In this document: positions 53,901-64,000 of the stretch, one piece after another
How the letters are laid out: each line of letters begins with the position of its first letter
How positions within the stretch are numbered: the stretch's first letter is position 1
From: Sitta carolinensis
Taxonomy: Eukaryota > Chordata > Aves > Passeriformes > Sittidae
Direction of reading: 5' to 3'
Length of the DNA: 64,000 nt
Assembly (NCBI GenBank): GCA_032173965.1
Contig: CM063288.1
Coordinates: 10,086,501 to 10,150,500 of the forward strand
Program-made: the position numbers and the translations under genes
The notes under the pieces: model-generated
Seen by the model: only the letters and a program-made list of their open reading frames with translations
Told to the model about the DNA's origin: nothing
The model's database searches: none

Positions 53901-56900
53901 GAAAGAGTGATAGTTATATTTGCCTGGCCAGGTTGGATGCTCACTTCTATCATTCCAAGACTCACATGGCCCCTGAAGTCCACACGTAAAATGGTCTACA
54001 CAAGCACTAGAAGAGTTCCTCTTTTGCAATGACTTCAGGATAACTGTTTTCTTCTTTCAGAGTTCTAACCCAAAAGCACAGTGTAAGCAACAGGTTCTCC
54101 CCCATAACTTCTGTGGGTGCCATATCAAGCCTTACTACAGCACCTGTGCACTTTACTAATGTCTGTGTGTTATGCTCCCTATTGCACCTTCTCCTGGAAA
54201 TCAAGTATTGTGAACTTCAGTACAGGTGAGCTCTGAACAGAAGCTGGGTGTGAAAGGCCCCTTCCTCTGGAAGTAATTATGCCAACATTAATTGAATTAA
54301 TATCAAATAGAATAAGTATCTTCCTACTGTCTTATAACACAATACAATCTCATCCAGAATAAACAACTTGTAAATAACTACCAGATATCAATCCCTGTTG
54401 CCCTGTACATACCTCTGTGTGAGAAGGAAGCAATATGGGAAAGAAATGCTCCTCTGAACGTTAATCATTCATTTAAATTGTTCCCTTCCAGCATCAGACA
54501 AAAAGAGATCCTTCTTTTTTACACAAGACCCTACAATCCAGCAGTTTCTGCTCCATTTCTTAGCAGCATCTGTATGCCAAGAGAGGGAAGATGACAGTCA
54601 TTCCCACCAAGACCTCTTGACCTATGTGTCCTTTCCCATGTCTTCATGAAATTTCCTGAACTAGCAGATCTGCCTCAGAGTCCTGAGGTGGAGGAGATGG
54701 GACAACCACAGGGCAGAGCCATGCAGCCTTCCTCATGCACTCAGGAGGCTTGGGGGGACCTGGGTTCCCACCTGTAGTAAAACAGCAACTCCTCCCACAA
54801 ATCAATCACAGGAAAAAATAAAACCCACCTACATTAGACAATTAAGAAAACAACAAATCTCAATTCCTGACAGGGTCAGAGGTCAAAGCCTCCAGAGAGT
54901 GGTACAGATTTTGATTAAAAGCATCACCTTAAAGAACACAAGAGTTTTTCAAATGGTAGGACAGACCTGACAGTCTTTTCTCAAACAGAGCCTCCTTTAA
55001 CAGCACACATTACCAGACCAGGCCTTATGAATTTTAAAGCCTCAAGGTAAAGAAACCAGGCATCACACGAACACCTCACCCCAGTGACACTCAATTGAAT
55101 CAATTTACCTGCTCTATGAGGAGACACTTGAGTCCATCAACCTCAAGGAGTACTTCTCTGCTGACATCATTTCAAGCACATCTTTTGATCAAACAGCCTG
55201 GTCAATGCCACTCATTTTAAAGATATTTAATAGCAGAACTGCCAGTCACTCGTGCACAAATGAACAACACTAGAAGTGTAGCTGGCTGAAAAGCAGAGAG
55301 CAAACAGAATAATTCATCACATCCAAAGGAGATGGAATAATGTCAATTTTCAACTCACTCACAGGAAGTATCAATGACAAAGTCGGTGTCTTCATATCAG
55401 ACATAGTCAATGTTATACTTAAGTGCCATACAAATAAATTAGAAAATAAAACAGTACCTGCTAGTGCATGAGAAATATTGATAACTACTTCTGCTAGTAA
55501 TTGGTAGTTTGCTAAATTGTTCTGTCACTGACGTCTATAAATATTTAACATTTTTGTAAAGAAATTCCTTATGTGTTTCATACCTATATCCAAAACACAC
55601 TGCAGAAATTACTGCAGCTTAAGCAGGAAGCTAAAGTTTTCTCTCTGCATCTGTATTCAAGGGATATCACTTATTTGTATACTTTGAATGTGACTTACTT
55701 TATGTTTGAAACTGTAAGTATTTGGATTCCATTCCACACAATAAAAAAGTTTCAGTACAAATTTAATACAGACTATCAAGAGTTACAGAGAACCTGGTCA
55801 TATTTTACCTGCCAAAAATACAGACTTAAGAAACTTGGTAATGCATTCCTAGGCATAGATTCGGGCTTTTACTCAAACAGAAGCAACAGACATCATGCAG
55901 AAACTGCTGCTACAATTTAGCAGATGGTGTTATCCTAGAAATCAGAGCTGGAGACAACAAGAGTAATTTCTGCCCTTGATGTCACTCTGCCTGTTAATTT
56001 TCATCCCAATTACATAGGATTGATTCTCTAAAAGAGAATTCCTGAATTTCTTACTGCATATATCAGATGGTGAAAATTAGAATAGTCCCTTTCCTGCCTG
56101 ACTCCAGGGAGGTTTTTACTGACTGCCAGCATCAACTACACAGTTGTTATATTCACCCTTTTCTTAAAAGTCATTCCTGGTTCTCATCAGTGTAAGCATC
56201 GGAACAGACCTTCCTTTATTACTTCATTTAATTTCTTCAGTTTGTCTTTCCAGGCACAGCTCAGAAGCCTGATTTCTCAGGCGTCCCCACTGATAAGGGG
56301 CGGACACCTCGAGTGTCTGGGTGCTGCTGGGGGAGCTGCTCTGTGAGCAGCGCCACTCCCAGCATCAGCCTCCTCTGCCGGTACCAGGGAGCAGCCTGTC
56401 GATCCTCCCGGCTCAGTGCAAAGCCCGGCTGGTTGCTAAAAGCCTCAGAGAGATGTTTAGTTGTTTCGACTCTGTTTTTTTATCAAATGATGAGTTCATG
56501 CTTTTCCATGTGGTAACTGTGAATGCGGGAAGAGTTTAGGCTGTTCAGTATAAGCTTGGGTTATCAGAGCAGCTAATCTTTAAACTATATACATTCATTT
56601 TTTTTATTTGATGTGAACACATAAGACAATGGTTATGCTTTAAAAATCCAGAACATAAATCAGGACAAGGTATAGAAGAAAAAAAATCTAGTATCAAGGG
56701 AAAAAGAATGCTAAGTCAATGCAGGTCCCTGTAGCTACTACGAATCAGACCCCATCTCAGTCCTTATTCAGACAGGAGTTGTCAGCCTGAGAGGTGTGGG
56801 AGACAGTTGTCTCTTGGCTACGATTGTTCTCCCAAGCCCCACATCAGCTGCTCTCTCCATCATCCATTAAATCCAACTTCACACAGGCACATCAACAGTG

Positions 56901-58329
56901 CACAAACCCACAAGTGAAGGGGCCCCAAACAACACAGAGAACCAACACTATCATTTCACATAAGTCATACCTGCGCTTGTGCGTTCCCCACTTCTCAGGG
57001 ATGTTGCCAGCAGACAGACAAAATTAATTACTAGTAGTCTGGGATTTTTTTCCCACATCATCATTTTGGACACAAGATGCTGTGTAATGATGCAGAAACA
57101 AGAATTTTGCCATCTTCTTTGATGAAGCTTAAGGTGAAGCAGACAACCATCAGGGATGGCGCATGCATACATGCTTCAGCGCAAGGATAGGACCTAGGCA
57201 CCTCTCCCAAGCCCAGGTTCCTGTGATTGCATTTCCTCAAGAAGCAGAAGTGTTACAAGACTCTCTAAAATCTCTGGGCTAGATGTATAATGCAGTTTAC
57301 AAGTGTATTCACGGACCTACAGGTGAAATCTAAGGTGAAGGAGGCAGCTTGGGAAAATGTCTAGTCACATGGCTCCCTGCACTTTTCCCTCATTTAGGAG
57401 TACTTTTTTATATAAGCTAGACAGATTTGACTCTACTCCAAATTCAATTCTGCTAACGTGCTTAAGTCGAGAAGGCAGTGTCACAGAGAAGTGATTCAGC
57501 TTTGGGTGAAGGAAGGGAGAGTGAAAAGGTAGGGGGAAACCTTAATTAACACATTCCTTTTGAAAGGAAAATTGGTGGGTTGTTTGTCTTTTCTTTTTTT
57601 CTAACAAATGTGTCATTGTTGAGACTTAGGAAATTATCTTGTAACCAGGTAGGCTATCAACAGGCAAATACCCTATGGCTTAATGACTTGTGGATCATAA
57701 GATATACACAGCCAGACCTTATTATACTTATCCTCTAGATCAAAGGGTTTTCACATAAATGGGGTGCAGTCTAGCATAGCAGGGAGCTGCTGCAGGCCTT
57801 CAGGATTTTACTTCTTTAAAGTTTTGGTGATTACATAATCGCTTTTTTGTAACTGGAGCTCAAAGCATTGTGTGTAGCTAATGAGCAGGTAGAAGAAAGA
57901 AAACAGCTGAAAAGAAGTCTTGACAAACAGCTGTGGCAGTAAGTGTCAGTCCAAGCCCAAAAGGGTCAATCCCCTTATGAAACAAGTACTTTATCCTTTA
58001 CAATTTTTAATTAAAAATCTACCAAGAAGATTATAAAACTTTCTTAAGATTTCGACGGGGGAGGGAGCAAGGCAGAAGGGGGTGTGTGTCATGCAGACCA
58101 CAAGTTGCTTCAGTTGAGATGCTCATCCTGTGCAAAGCCATGTTTCAGAGCTGGGGGCTCCTACATGAACACCACCTCACAAACGAGTGATGCAGTGGGG
58201 ACCTCAGCATGTACCTATTGCCCACAAAAATTAATTAACCACTGCTTCACTAGTAAAGGCTCCCTACTCTCTGCTGTAGTCCAGCTATACTTTGGCTGCA
58301 CTTCAGCATCCTCTGAATCGGGAGAGTGA
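50931..58329. other. Promoter-proximal part of presumed intron 1, no exon seen
   Basis: AT-rich except for 51.48-51.78 kb and a GC-rich patch at about 56.28-56.45 kb. No CR1 or MIR recognised in the last 7 kb before the island. Confidence 0.5.
51480..51775. promoter_or_regulatory. Candidate conserved non-coding element (enhancer-like)
   Basis: A roughly 300-bp block of balanced composition in AT-rich intron, free of recognisable repeat sequence. It combines a homeodomain-type CAATTAG (51522), SOX-like ATTGT motifs (51600 and about 51633), and CAGCTG at 51642. Motifs this short occur by chance, so the call rests mainly on composition and the absence of repeat signature. ORFs across it on both strands are short and show no domain. 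Conservation cannot be tested here. Confidence 0.3.
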
Positions 58330-58948
58330 AACACAGGGCTCTCACCCAGCCCTGAGCTACTTAGCGAGCCCTTCTCCGCGGGGTCAGCATCCCCAGCCGG
58401 CAGCGGCGAGCGCTGCCCAGAGCTGCCCAGGGCGCCTCTGCACTCACTCAATGCCCACCCGAGGGCGGCAGGGTAGCGCCCGGCGCTTCGCCCGGCTGGA
58501 GCGGGGCAGGCAGCCAGCTCCGCTTCCAAATACCAGCCGGTACCCGGGTGGCCGCCGCCGCCCGGGGCGGGTGCCCGGCGGGGCCCAGCCGGCGCCCAGC
58601 CGGCGCTGCTTTCAGAGGGGGTGACAACGCCACAGCTCCCCCGGAGTATCCCCGCGGGGCTTTTGTGCCTGCTTGGGGCGGGGGCCTGGCCGGTCCTCTC
58701 TCGAGGCGGTGGGAGCGCAGCCCCGCGGTAGCATCCTCCCAGGGGCGGGAGGGGCGACAGGGGCACGGGCGCACCGAGGGACTGCGGCGGACAAAGCGAG
58801 GAGGCAGGCGGGGACCCCCTCCATCCCCTCTTCTCCCCTCCCAGCGGCTCCGCTGCCGGCGGTGCCCGCGCCGCAGCCGCCAGCCCCGCATCCCGCGGCG
58901 GAGGCAGGGCCCGGCGCTGCCCTGGCCCCTTCCCCGTGGCTCCCCTAC

Positions 58949-59021
58949 CTGTTCGGAAGAAAGCATCCACCTCGGAGTCAGGGACAGCGCCTTCCTCCGC
59001 CGCCCCTTCGGCGGGATTCAT
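58949..59021 (-). CDS. Probable first coding exon (5' partial CDS) of an unidentified gene
   Basis: Minus-strand ATG at 59021 has G at -3 (AGCCATGA) and lies inside a CpG island. It opens 24 codons beginning MNPAEGAAEEGAV and ending PDSEVDAFFRT. The frame then meets CAG|GTAGGG, a near-consensus splice donor, with the last exonic base at 58949. This leaves a phase-1 intron (one base, G, of the next codon). The peptide is Ala/Glu-rich then acidic, with a DSEVDAFF segment, and shows no signal peptide or membrane segment. The frame stays open well past the donor, but that continuation is Pro/Arg/Gly/Ala-rich, as expected from chance reading of GC-rich intron. I therefore place the exon end at the donor. 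Upstream sequence on the coding strand is pyrimidine-rich, which suits a 5' UTR. No second exon was recognised in the 58.9 kb downstream, implying a very long intron 1. I do not recognise the protein family. Sure of the exon-like architecture, unsure of identity. Confidence 0.62.
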
Positions 59022-59077
59022 GGCTGGGGGAGAGGCAGTGGCGAGCCCGGCGGCTGGTAATATCCAGTGAGTTAGGG

Positions 59078-59140
59078 AGGAGGAGAGCCGAGAGAGAGAG
59101 AGAAAAAGAGGGAGGGAGAAGAGGAGGGAGGGAGGGATGG
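59078..59140. repeat. GA-rich (coding-strand CT-rich) low-complexity tract next to the start codon
   Basis: Almost pure purine on the + strand: a GAGAGAGAGAGA run followed by GGGAGGGA-type repeats, so pyrimidine-rich on the gene's coding strand. It begins about 60 bp upstream of the presumed ATG and probably lies in the 5' UTR or core promoter. Such tracts are length-variable and can bind GAGA-type or polypyrimidine-binding proteins, which is inference. Confidence 0.8.
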
Positions 59141-59720
59141 AGGCGCGTTCAGCTGCGAGCCCAACCGAGCGCCGCTCGGATCATCCCTTCCGCGGTGCCT
59201 GCGGGGCGGCTGCCCCGGGCTGGGTTGCGCTGCCCCCGGGCTGAGCTGGGCGGTGCGGCCGGGGCGGGGTGCCGGTGCCGAGCCCCGCCGCCGCCGCCCC
59301 CCTCCCCTCCACCCGCTATTGTTCCGACCTGCTCCGCTCCGCTCCCTCCGCCGCCGCCGCTGCCCCTCGCCGCGCTGACAGCCCGGCCCGGCCCCCGGCG
59401 GCCGCCCCCGCCGCTTCCCTGCCGGCACTTCCTGAGCCAGGCCGGGCGCCGGCCGGGAGGCTGCGGCGCCCCCCGCCGCCGGGGCAGCCCCTCTGCGGGG
59501 CGCGGCCGCGCCGGGCGGGGCACAGGTGCGGGCACGGACGCCACGCAGGGACCGGGAGGGAATTTTTGATTTATTCCCTACCCCTGTACTCTCCGCAGCT
59601 GTATCGTTGTGCATCCCCGGGCTGCACCGCTGCCATGTCGCCCCTCTGATGAACAGGCGCGGGGGCACGGCGCGGCGCTCGGCTGGTAGCCGGGCAGGTA
59701 GTCGGGTGGCGAAAGTGAAC

Positions 59721-62700
59721 GCTGATGTGGTTATACGGACACAAAAAAATTGTTCTTTGTTTTGGGATTGGGTAGAGGGTTTAGGGTTTTTTTATGTTCA
59801 GGAGATGTTGGGCACGATTGCTTTGGAAACCGTCAGCGAAAGTGCATGTTGTTACAGGTATGCCTTCATATTTTCTTCTTTACAGTCCTCGGTGACTAGA
59901 GAGCCAAAAAGGAGTTTGGAAAGCCAAGATCCTGGTCCCAGCTCAGACACTGATTCTGCTCACTAAATGATTTTGATTTCTCTACTGTAGCTCCAATATT
60001 TGTGATTTGGGACAAAATTGTTGTCTCAAAAGGAGTGCTGTGAGGAATATTTGTTTGTTAGCCGTTGAGTTAAATGTTCTTCCCTGTGCCCAACTATCAA
60101 GATTTCAAGCACAGACAGGCAGAGATAGACGAAGACAGATGTTTGCCATTTGGGCATTTTCTTTTCCTGTTCACTTATTTGAAGTTTCCCCAGCTCCTCA
60201 TTCTTCTACGATCGCATAACAGCTCTAAAATGAGCTTACAGAGCTTTTTCACCTAACCACCACTGTAAAACAGGAATGTTACTCTCACACCTCACAGTTG
60301 TTCATCTTTGCTTCCTCTGCCATTCAAAAGAAAAGCAAAGTTGGTGTGATGACCTCTCTGGCTGTATTACCCTTGGATAATCCATCCTTGCTGCAAAATC
60401 CCATCCATCACTCTCAAGAACAGAAGTCTTTTAGCCAGAACATCCCTCACTGTCTTTATCCTTTAGGGGTAATGTCTAATCAATTTGCCATTGAAAATCT
60501 CTGACGTTTAAGGGACTTGAGAACAAAACCTCTCCAAAAACCCGGTCAGCATGGAGGGACACACTGGAGCACTTCAAAAGAGGTATCAGTTTAGTGCATC
60601 TCAAGGAAGAAAGTACTTTGTCTAGCAGAAGTGTCAGAGCCAACTTGTTGTAAGTGACACTGTTTGGATTAGTTCTCCATTCATAGGTAGTTTAGCAGTT
60701 GAGATTGGCAGAACATTTCCTATTTCAGCCCAGATTATTTTAGGTGCCAGAGGAGCATGGGTTTCCTCCACCTGATCTCTTTTCAGTAGAACATAAGGAA
60801 AGGCTGGATTTGGATGTATATTGCACTTGATATTGCACTGTCAAAATGGTATTGACCAGGCAGGATGAGCACAGAGATCCCAGTCACATCTCCTCTGACC
60901 TTACTGTTTACTACTCCAATTGAAACAGAACATGTCATGCCCAGAAACTCAGAAAAAAAGAGCAAACATTCTACAGAGATCCACCTAGCATTTAATTTCC
61001 TCATTCCCTCCTGATATCTCATGTAGTGCCATTTCCTATGCCTACCTCCAGCTGGTTTTAACTGAAGCCATTTATCTTTTTATGTTTACGAATTAAAACA
61101 ACTATCACAACTATTTCACAACTACCTGCAGGAAGTAGCAACACAAAGGCTATTTCCAGGCTGCCAAAGCTCTTTACAGACCCCTGTGCAGCCTCTGATT
61201 CCTCTCCTTAAGACCACCAGGATTTCAGAAGAACCTCCATATCAGACATGCCAGCAGTAGGGCATTACCACAGTACACGCACCTGAGTAAAATCAGTCTT
61301 TCAAGGACCAGACTTTCTTCAGTGACCATTTACCCCTTCCACATCAGAGCACAGTGCAGAAAAGCCTTCCTTCTTCCAGGCTTAAACAAGCTGCACCATT
61401 TTGGATCCCATCTCAAGACCTCATTTCTGAATATTCACTGGCCCAAAGCAGATATGTTCCCAGGAATCTTACATATGAGGTCATTCAGGAGTGTGAGCTT
61501 GGCAGCTGGAAAGAATGTGATTTCCTCAAGAAGCTTTGAGTCCGCTCAGGATTTGGTACAACCTGGTTGGTTTTAGAATTAAAGCATTCTGGAGCATCCT
61601 TAGAAAGTAGACAGAAGTTACCCATAAGCAAGGAAGGTTTAGCATCATCCGAAGGGAACTATTTTTGTCAATGACAGAGAAATTTATATTCCCATTTCCT
61701 TAGGAACCCTGAAGATGTGTCCTACAGCATCAATTGTAACAATTATATATAGGCTGAAAAAAAAAAAGCAAGCACATTTGTCTGTATAACCTCCAGTTGA
61801 AGGCATTAGAAAATGCCAAGGGAAGGGAGAGCAGTTAATTTAGCTTACCTGCCATCCGAATACCTAAACAGATTCCTGGTTAATGATTAAACCAGTGAAA
61901 ATACTCATATTTTACCATATAAAATATCAGTATCTTCTGAAAAAATTTTTTTTTTCTTCATGGAAAACCTTCATTGGAACATGAATGGTCCCAAATCTCT
62001 CATAATTTAAAGCAAATGGAAATGTCCACTTTTTAAAGAATAAAAGTGTTTGGAGGCATTTTTCATTAAAGTCTATCAAGATTTAGCCATGCCTCTTTCT
62101 TGCTCATCTCTGCTGTGTAAGACACAGCAAGTTTGTTCTTCTGTGCTTGCAGCTCCACTGACCAGGGAAGCCCTGCTCAATTTATTCACTGTTTTCATGG
62201 CTTTATCATTGAAGCAGCAGTCCTGCTGTCACATTTTGCACACACCTCTCATATGCACACACCATGGCAATGCAGGATGGGCAGTACTACAGTCCAATAT
62301 CAGTAAACTTTAGTGGAAACCCAGACACTGAATGAGATACTGTTTTTCTTAACACTGCAAGCAGAAAAAGGCTGTCACTGTAAAATATCATTAACAACTA
62401 GGAACCATCATGACTTCAGTTCAATGAGTTAATGTAAACCTAGCAATGAGTTTACAGTTTTTGTTGTTCAAGTAAGAGCTGTTAAATATAGAATGAAGTA
62501 CTATCTGCAATGTATAAATTCCCTTTTTAGATATAATGCTGAAGGCACCTACAGTAACCTTGAAAAGCAAAATATGGAAAAAAATCCCCTGTAGAATTAC
62601 GTAAGCCAAAATACAGTAGTTTCACTGGCAGATAATGCTTTAATCTTTCACATGGCTCTACTTGACAAATACCTCAATCCATACCAAAAAACTTCATTTA

Positions 62701-64000
62701 AATAGGTATGAATGTTTTTCTTTTTGACAGTCCCTAAAGCTGCTCAAAGATCAGAACTGTCACAAAGGCTTTTGATTTAAGGCCTCTGCTACAGTCAAGT
62801 TTTCCAATGGGATGGCAATAGGTGGTATCTGAGGTGAAACATTTTTTAGATAAATCTCATGAGCTTGCATGCTTCAGGATGGGAGGAGGGAGAAGAATGT
62901 GAACAAGAAATCAGTAAAATTCATCTTTACAAGACAGCACATCCACAAAAGGAGAAATGTATTTGATGGTTCCAGGACAGCTACACTGCTGGAATCAGAA
63001 CAGAACTCTGAGAAGGTACATGCAGAGGTGGGTCCTGCACAAAGGCTCAAGAGTCCAGTGCTACAAAACACAGTACATGGGCTAAGAGTTGTCATTTATA
63101 AGGGATAAAAACCAATCTGCCAGACTCAGCAGACAAGTGGCAGTCTACAAGGTGATGCAGAGACCATTGCTTGTGCAGAAAGTCCCTCCCATTCAGTGAC
63201 ACAGCAACGTCTAAATAGAGGGTGTTTTTAGGAGGTAGGATGGAAAGAAAACCTGAATAGTAGAGTAGGAAAATGTAAGCCTTAAAAGCACCTAAGGCTG
63301 CCTTGTTAATAAGTTATTTGCAGCTACATTCTGGGTATGTGAGAAGAATTTCTCACACCTGTTTAGGCCTATGTCTGTGTATTAGACTTCAAATTACTGT
63401 GCTCTTATATGGGACCAGGGACAGTGGGGTGGAAATTTCCATCTGTATTCTAGACTATCAGGAATTCTACAAGGGAAAAATCTGCAAGTCCCCAGAAACA
63501 GAGTGTTCAGAGAAGCCTCCAGGGCAGGATGAAGGAGACAGAAGACATGTTTCATGTTTACTCTTAAATGCCCGTATATATGCCAAAGTTTATTTCTGGC
63601 TCAACAGACAGCATGCACATATCAAGGCTGGCTTTGCAGCACCCACACTCACATGTGTGGCTTAGCTCTACTGTTTGCTCAGATGTGGAACAGCTGTATG
63701 GCCAGGCATAGAGCGAGCTCTAATACCATGCCAAAGTCCCTGTCCCAGTATCATCCCTACTCTTTTATACTTCCCCTCTGGATCACAGCTGAAGTGGGAA
63801 TGCCTGCTCAGTTGCCATCTACTCTCCTGCTTTCAGAGCTGACACAAATTCTAATTTACCCAAACATGGACAGAAAGCTGAGCAATAATCACTTCTCTAC
63901 AGAAACATCACCCCACCCATAAGAAAGCAATAGCAATTAGCAAATCAATTTACAAAATATAGAATATTTTTATCACAGTGGCAGTGCAAAGGATTACTAG
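59721..64000. other. Upstream flank of the minus-strand gene, no gene seen
   Basis: Beyond the island the DNA returns to AT-rich. Apart from the MIR-like pieces at 59.9-60.3 kb nothing is recognised. A CAG|GTATGC at about 59855-59863 on the + strand could be the donor of a divergent non-coding transcript from the island, but this is weak. ORFs up to 122 codons near 63.3-63.9 kb show no domain. Confidence 0.5.
59905..60015 (+). mobile_element. Possible MIR-like SINE fossil upstream of the CpG island
   Basis: AAAAAGGAGTTTGGAAAGCC, AAGATCCTGGTCCCAGCTCA and GACACTGATTCTGCTCACTA recall the MIR 5' half (GGAGTCAGGAxACCTGGGTTCxAGTCCxxGCTCTGxCACTxxCT). Divergence is high, so this is tentative. A separate short piece at about 60245-60302 (CACCACTGTAAAACAGGAAT, then CACACCTCACAGTTGTTCAT) looks like the MIR 3' half and could be part of the same element split by an insertion. 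Confidence 0.4.

Larger units (their letters stand above)
58330..59720 (-). promoter_or_regulatory. CpG-island promoter region of the minus-strand gene
   Basis: A sharply bounded GC- and CpG-dense block in otherwise AT-rich DNA. It holds Sp/KLF-type GC boxes (GGGGCGGG) at about 58564, 59261 and 59513, and a GCGGCCGC site at 59502. No TATA box is evident, as is usual for CpG-island promoters. It spans the start codon at 59021, reaching about 600 bp into the presumed intron and about 700 bp upstream. Transcription probably starts between about 59.05 and 59.55 kb, but the exact start cannot be read. Long ORFs in several frames here (up to 298 codons) come from GC-rich composition. Island promoters are often bidirectional, so a divergent + strand transcript is possible. 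Edges are by eye. Confidence 0.8.

Noticed and set aside
58215..59021. 268-codon minus ORF starting at the presumed ATG
   Set aside because: Only the first 24 codons precede a near-consensus donor. The rest is Pro/Arg/Ala/Gly-rich reading of CpG-island DNA, so full-length coding is unlikely.
58673..59569. 298-codon + strand ORF in the CpG island
   Set aside because: Pro/Arg/Gly/Ala-rich, no domain, and several other frames in the same DNA are equally open: a GC-composition effect.
59786..59810. Telomere-like GGGTTTAGGGTTT
   Set aside because: Only two units, not TTAGGG-phased over any length, so not an interstitial telomere.

Overview
The window looks like avian nuclear DNA, probably passerine-like although the species cannot be read from it. 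The main evidence is a set of CR1 retrotransposon fragments with the bird-type 3' end (a short ATTCTATGA-like repeat). Scattered old MIR-like and L3/CR1-like fossils, low overall repeat density, AT-rich non-coding DNA and one sharp CpG island also fit. Nothing resembles bacterial or viral gene organisation, and almost all open reading frames are short and behave as chance ORFs.

The only well-supported gene feature is on the minus strand at about 59 kb. A CpG island (about 58.33-59.72 kb) contains a start codon at 59021 in good context, 24 codons, and a strong splice donor (CAG|GTAGGG) at 58949/58948. I read this as the first coding exon of a gene transcribed toward position 1. No second exon could be recognised, so 1-58.9 kb is probably a long first intron, perhaps with other undetected exons. 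The 24-residue peptide (acidic, ending DSEVDAFFRT) was not matched to a known protein.

Layout: 1-15 kb is AT-rich DNA with an AGAT microsatellite, a palindrome-bearing element at 14.2-14.5 kb and a possible MIR fossil at 2.2 kb. An old CR1/L3-like fragment lies at 15.1-15.4 kb. A relatively intact CR1 3' end is at 25.4 kb in + orientation. Antisense CR1 fragments follow at 36.0, 38.5, 45.8 and 50.6 kb. MIR-like fossils lie at 29.2 and 42.2-42.4 kb, the latter as an inverted pair. Short hairpins cluster at 40.1-40.3 kb. A compositionally distinct block at 51.5-51.8 kb is a candidate conserved regulatory element. Then come the promoter-proximal intron, the CpG island with exon 1, and 59.7-64 kb of upstream DNA with one or two MIR-like pieces.

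No tRNA, rRNA, CRISPR array, operon or complete protein-coding gene was seen. No clearly new biological system is visible. The most interesting leads are the unidentified first exon, the candidate regulatory blocks at 51.5 kb and 14.2 kb, the hairpin cluster at 40.1-40.3 kb and a small GC-rich open patch at 41.9-42.1 kb. All repeat calls rest on recognition by eye against remembered family consensus patterns, not on a database search.
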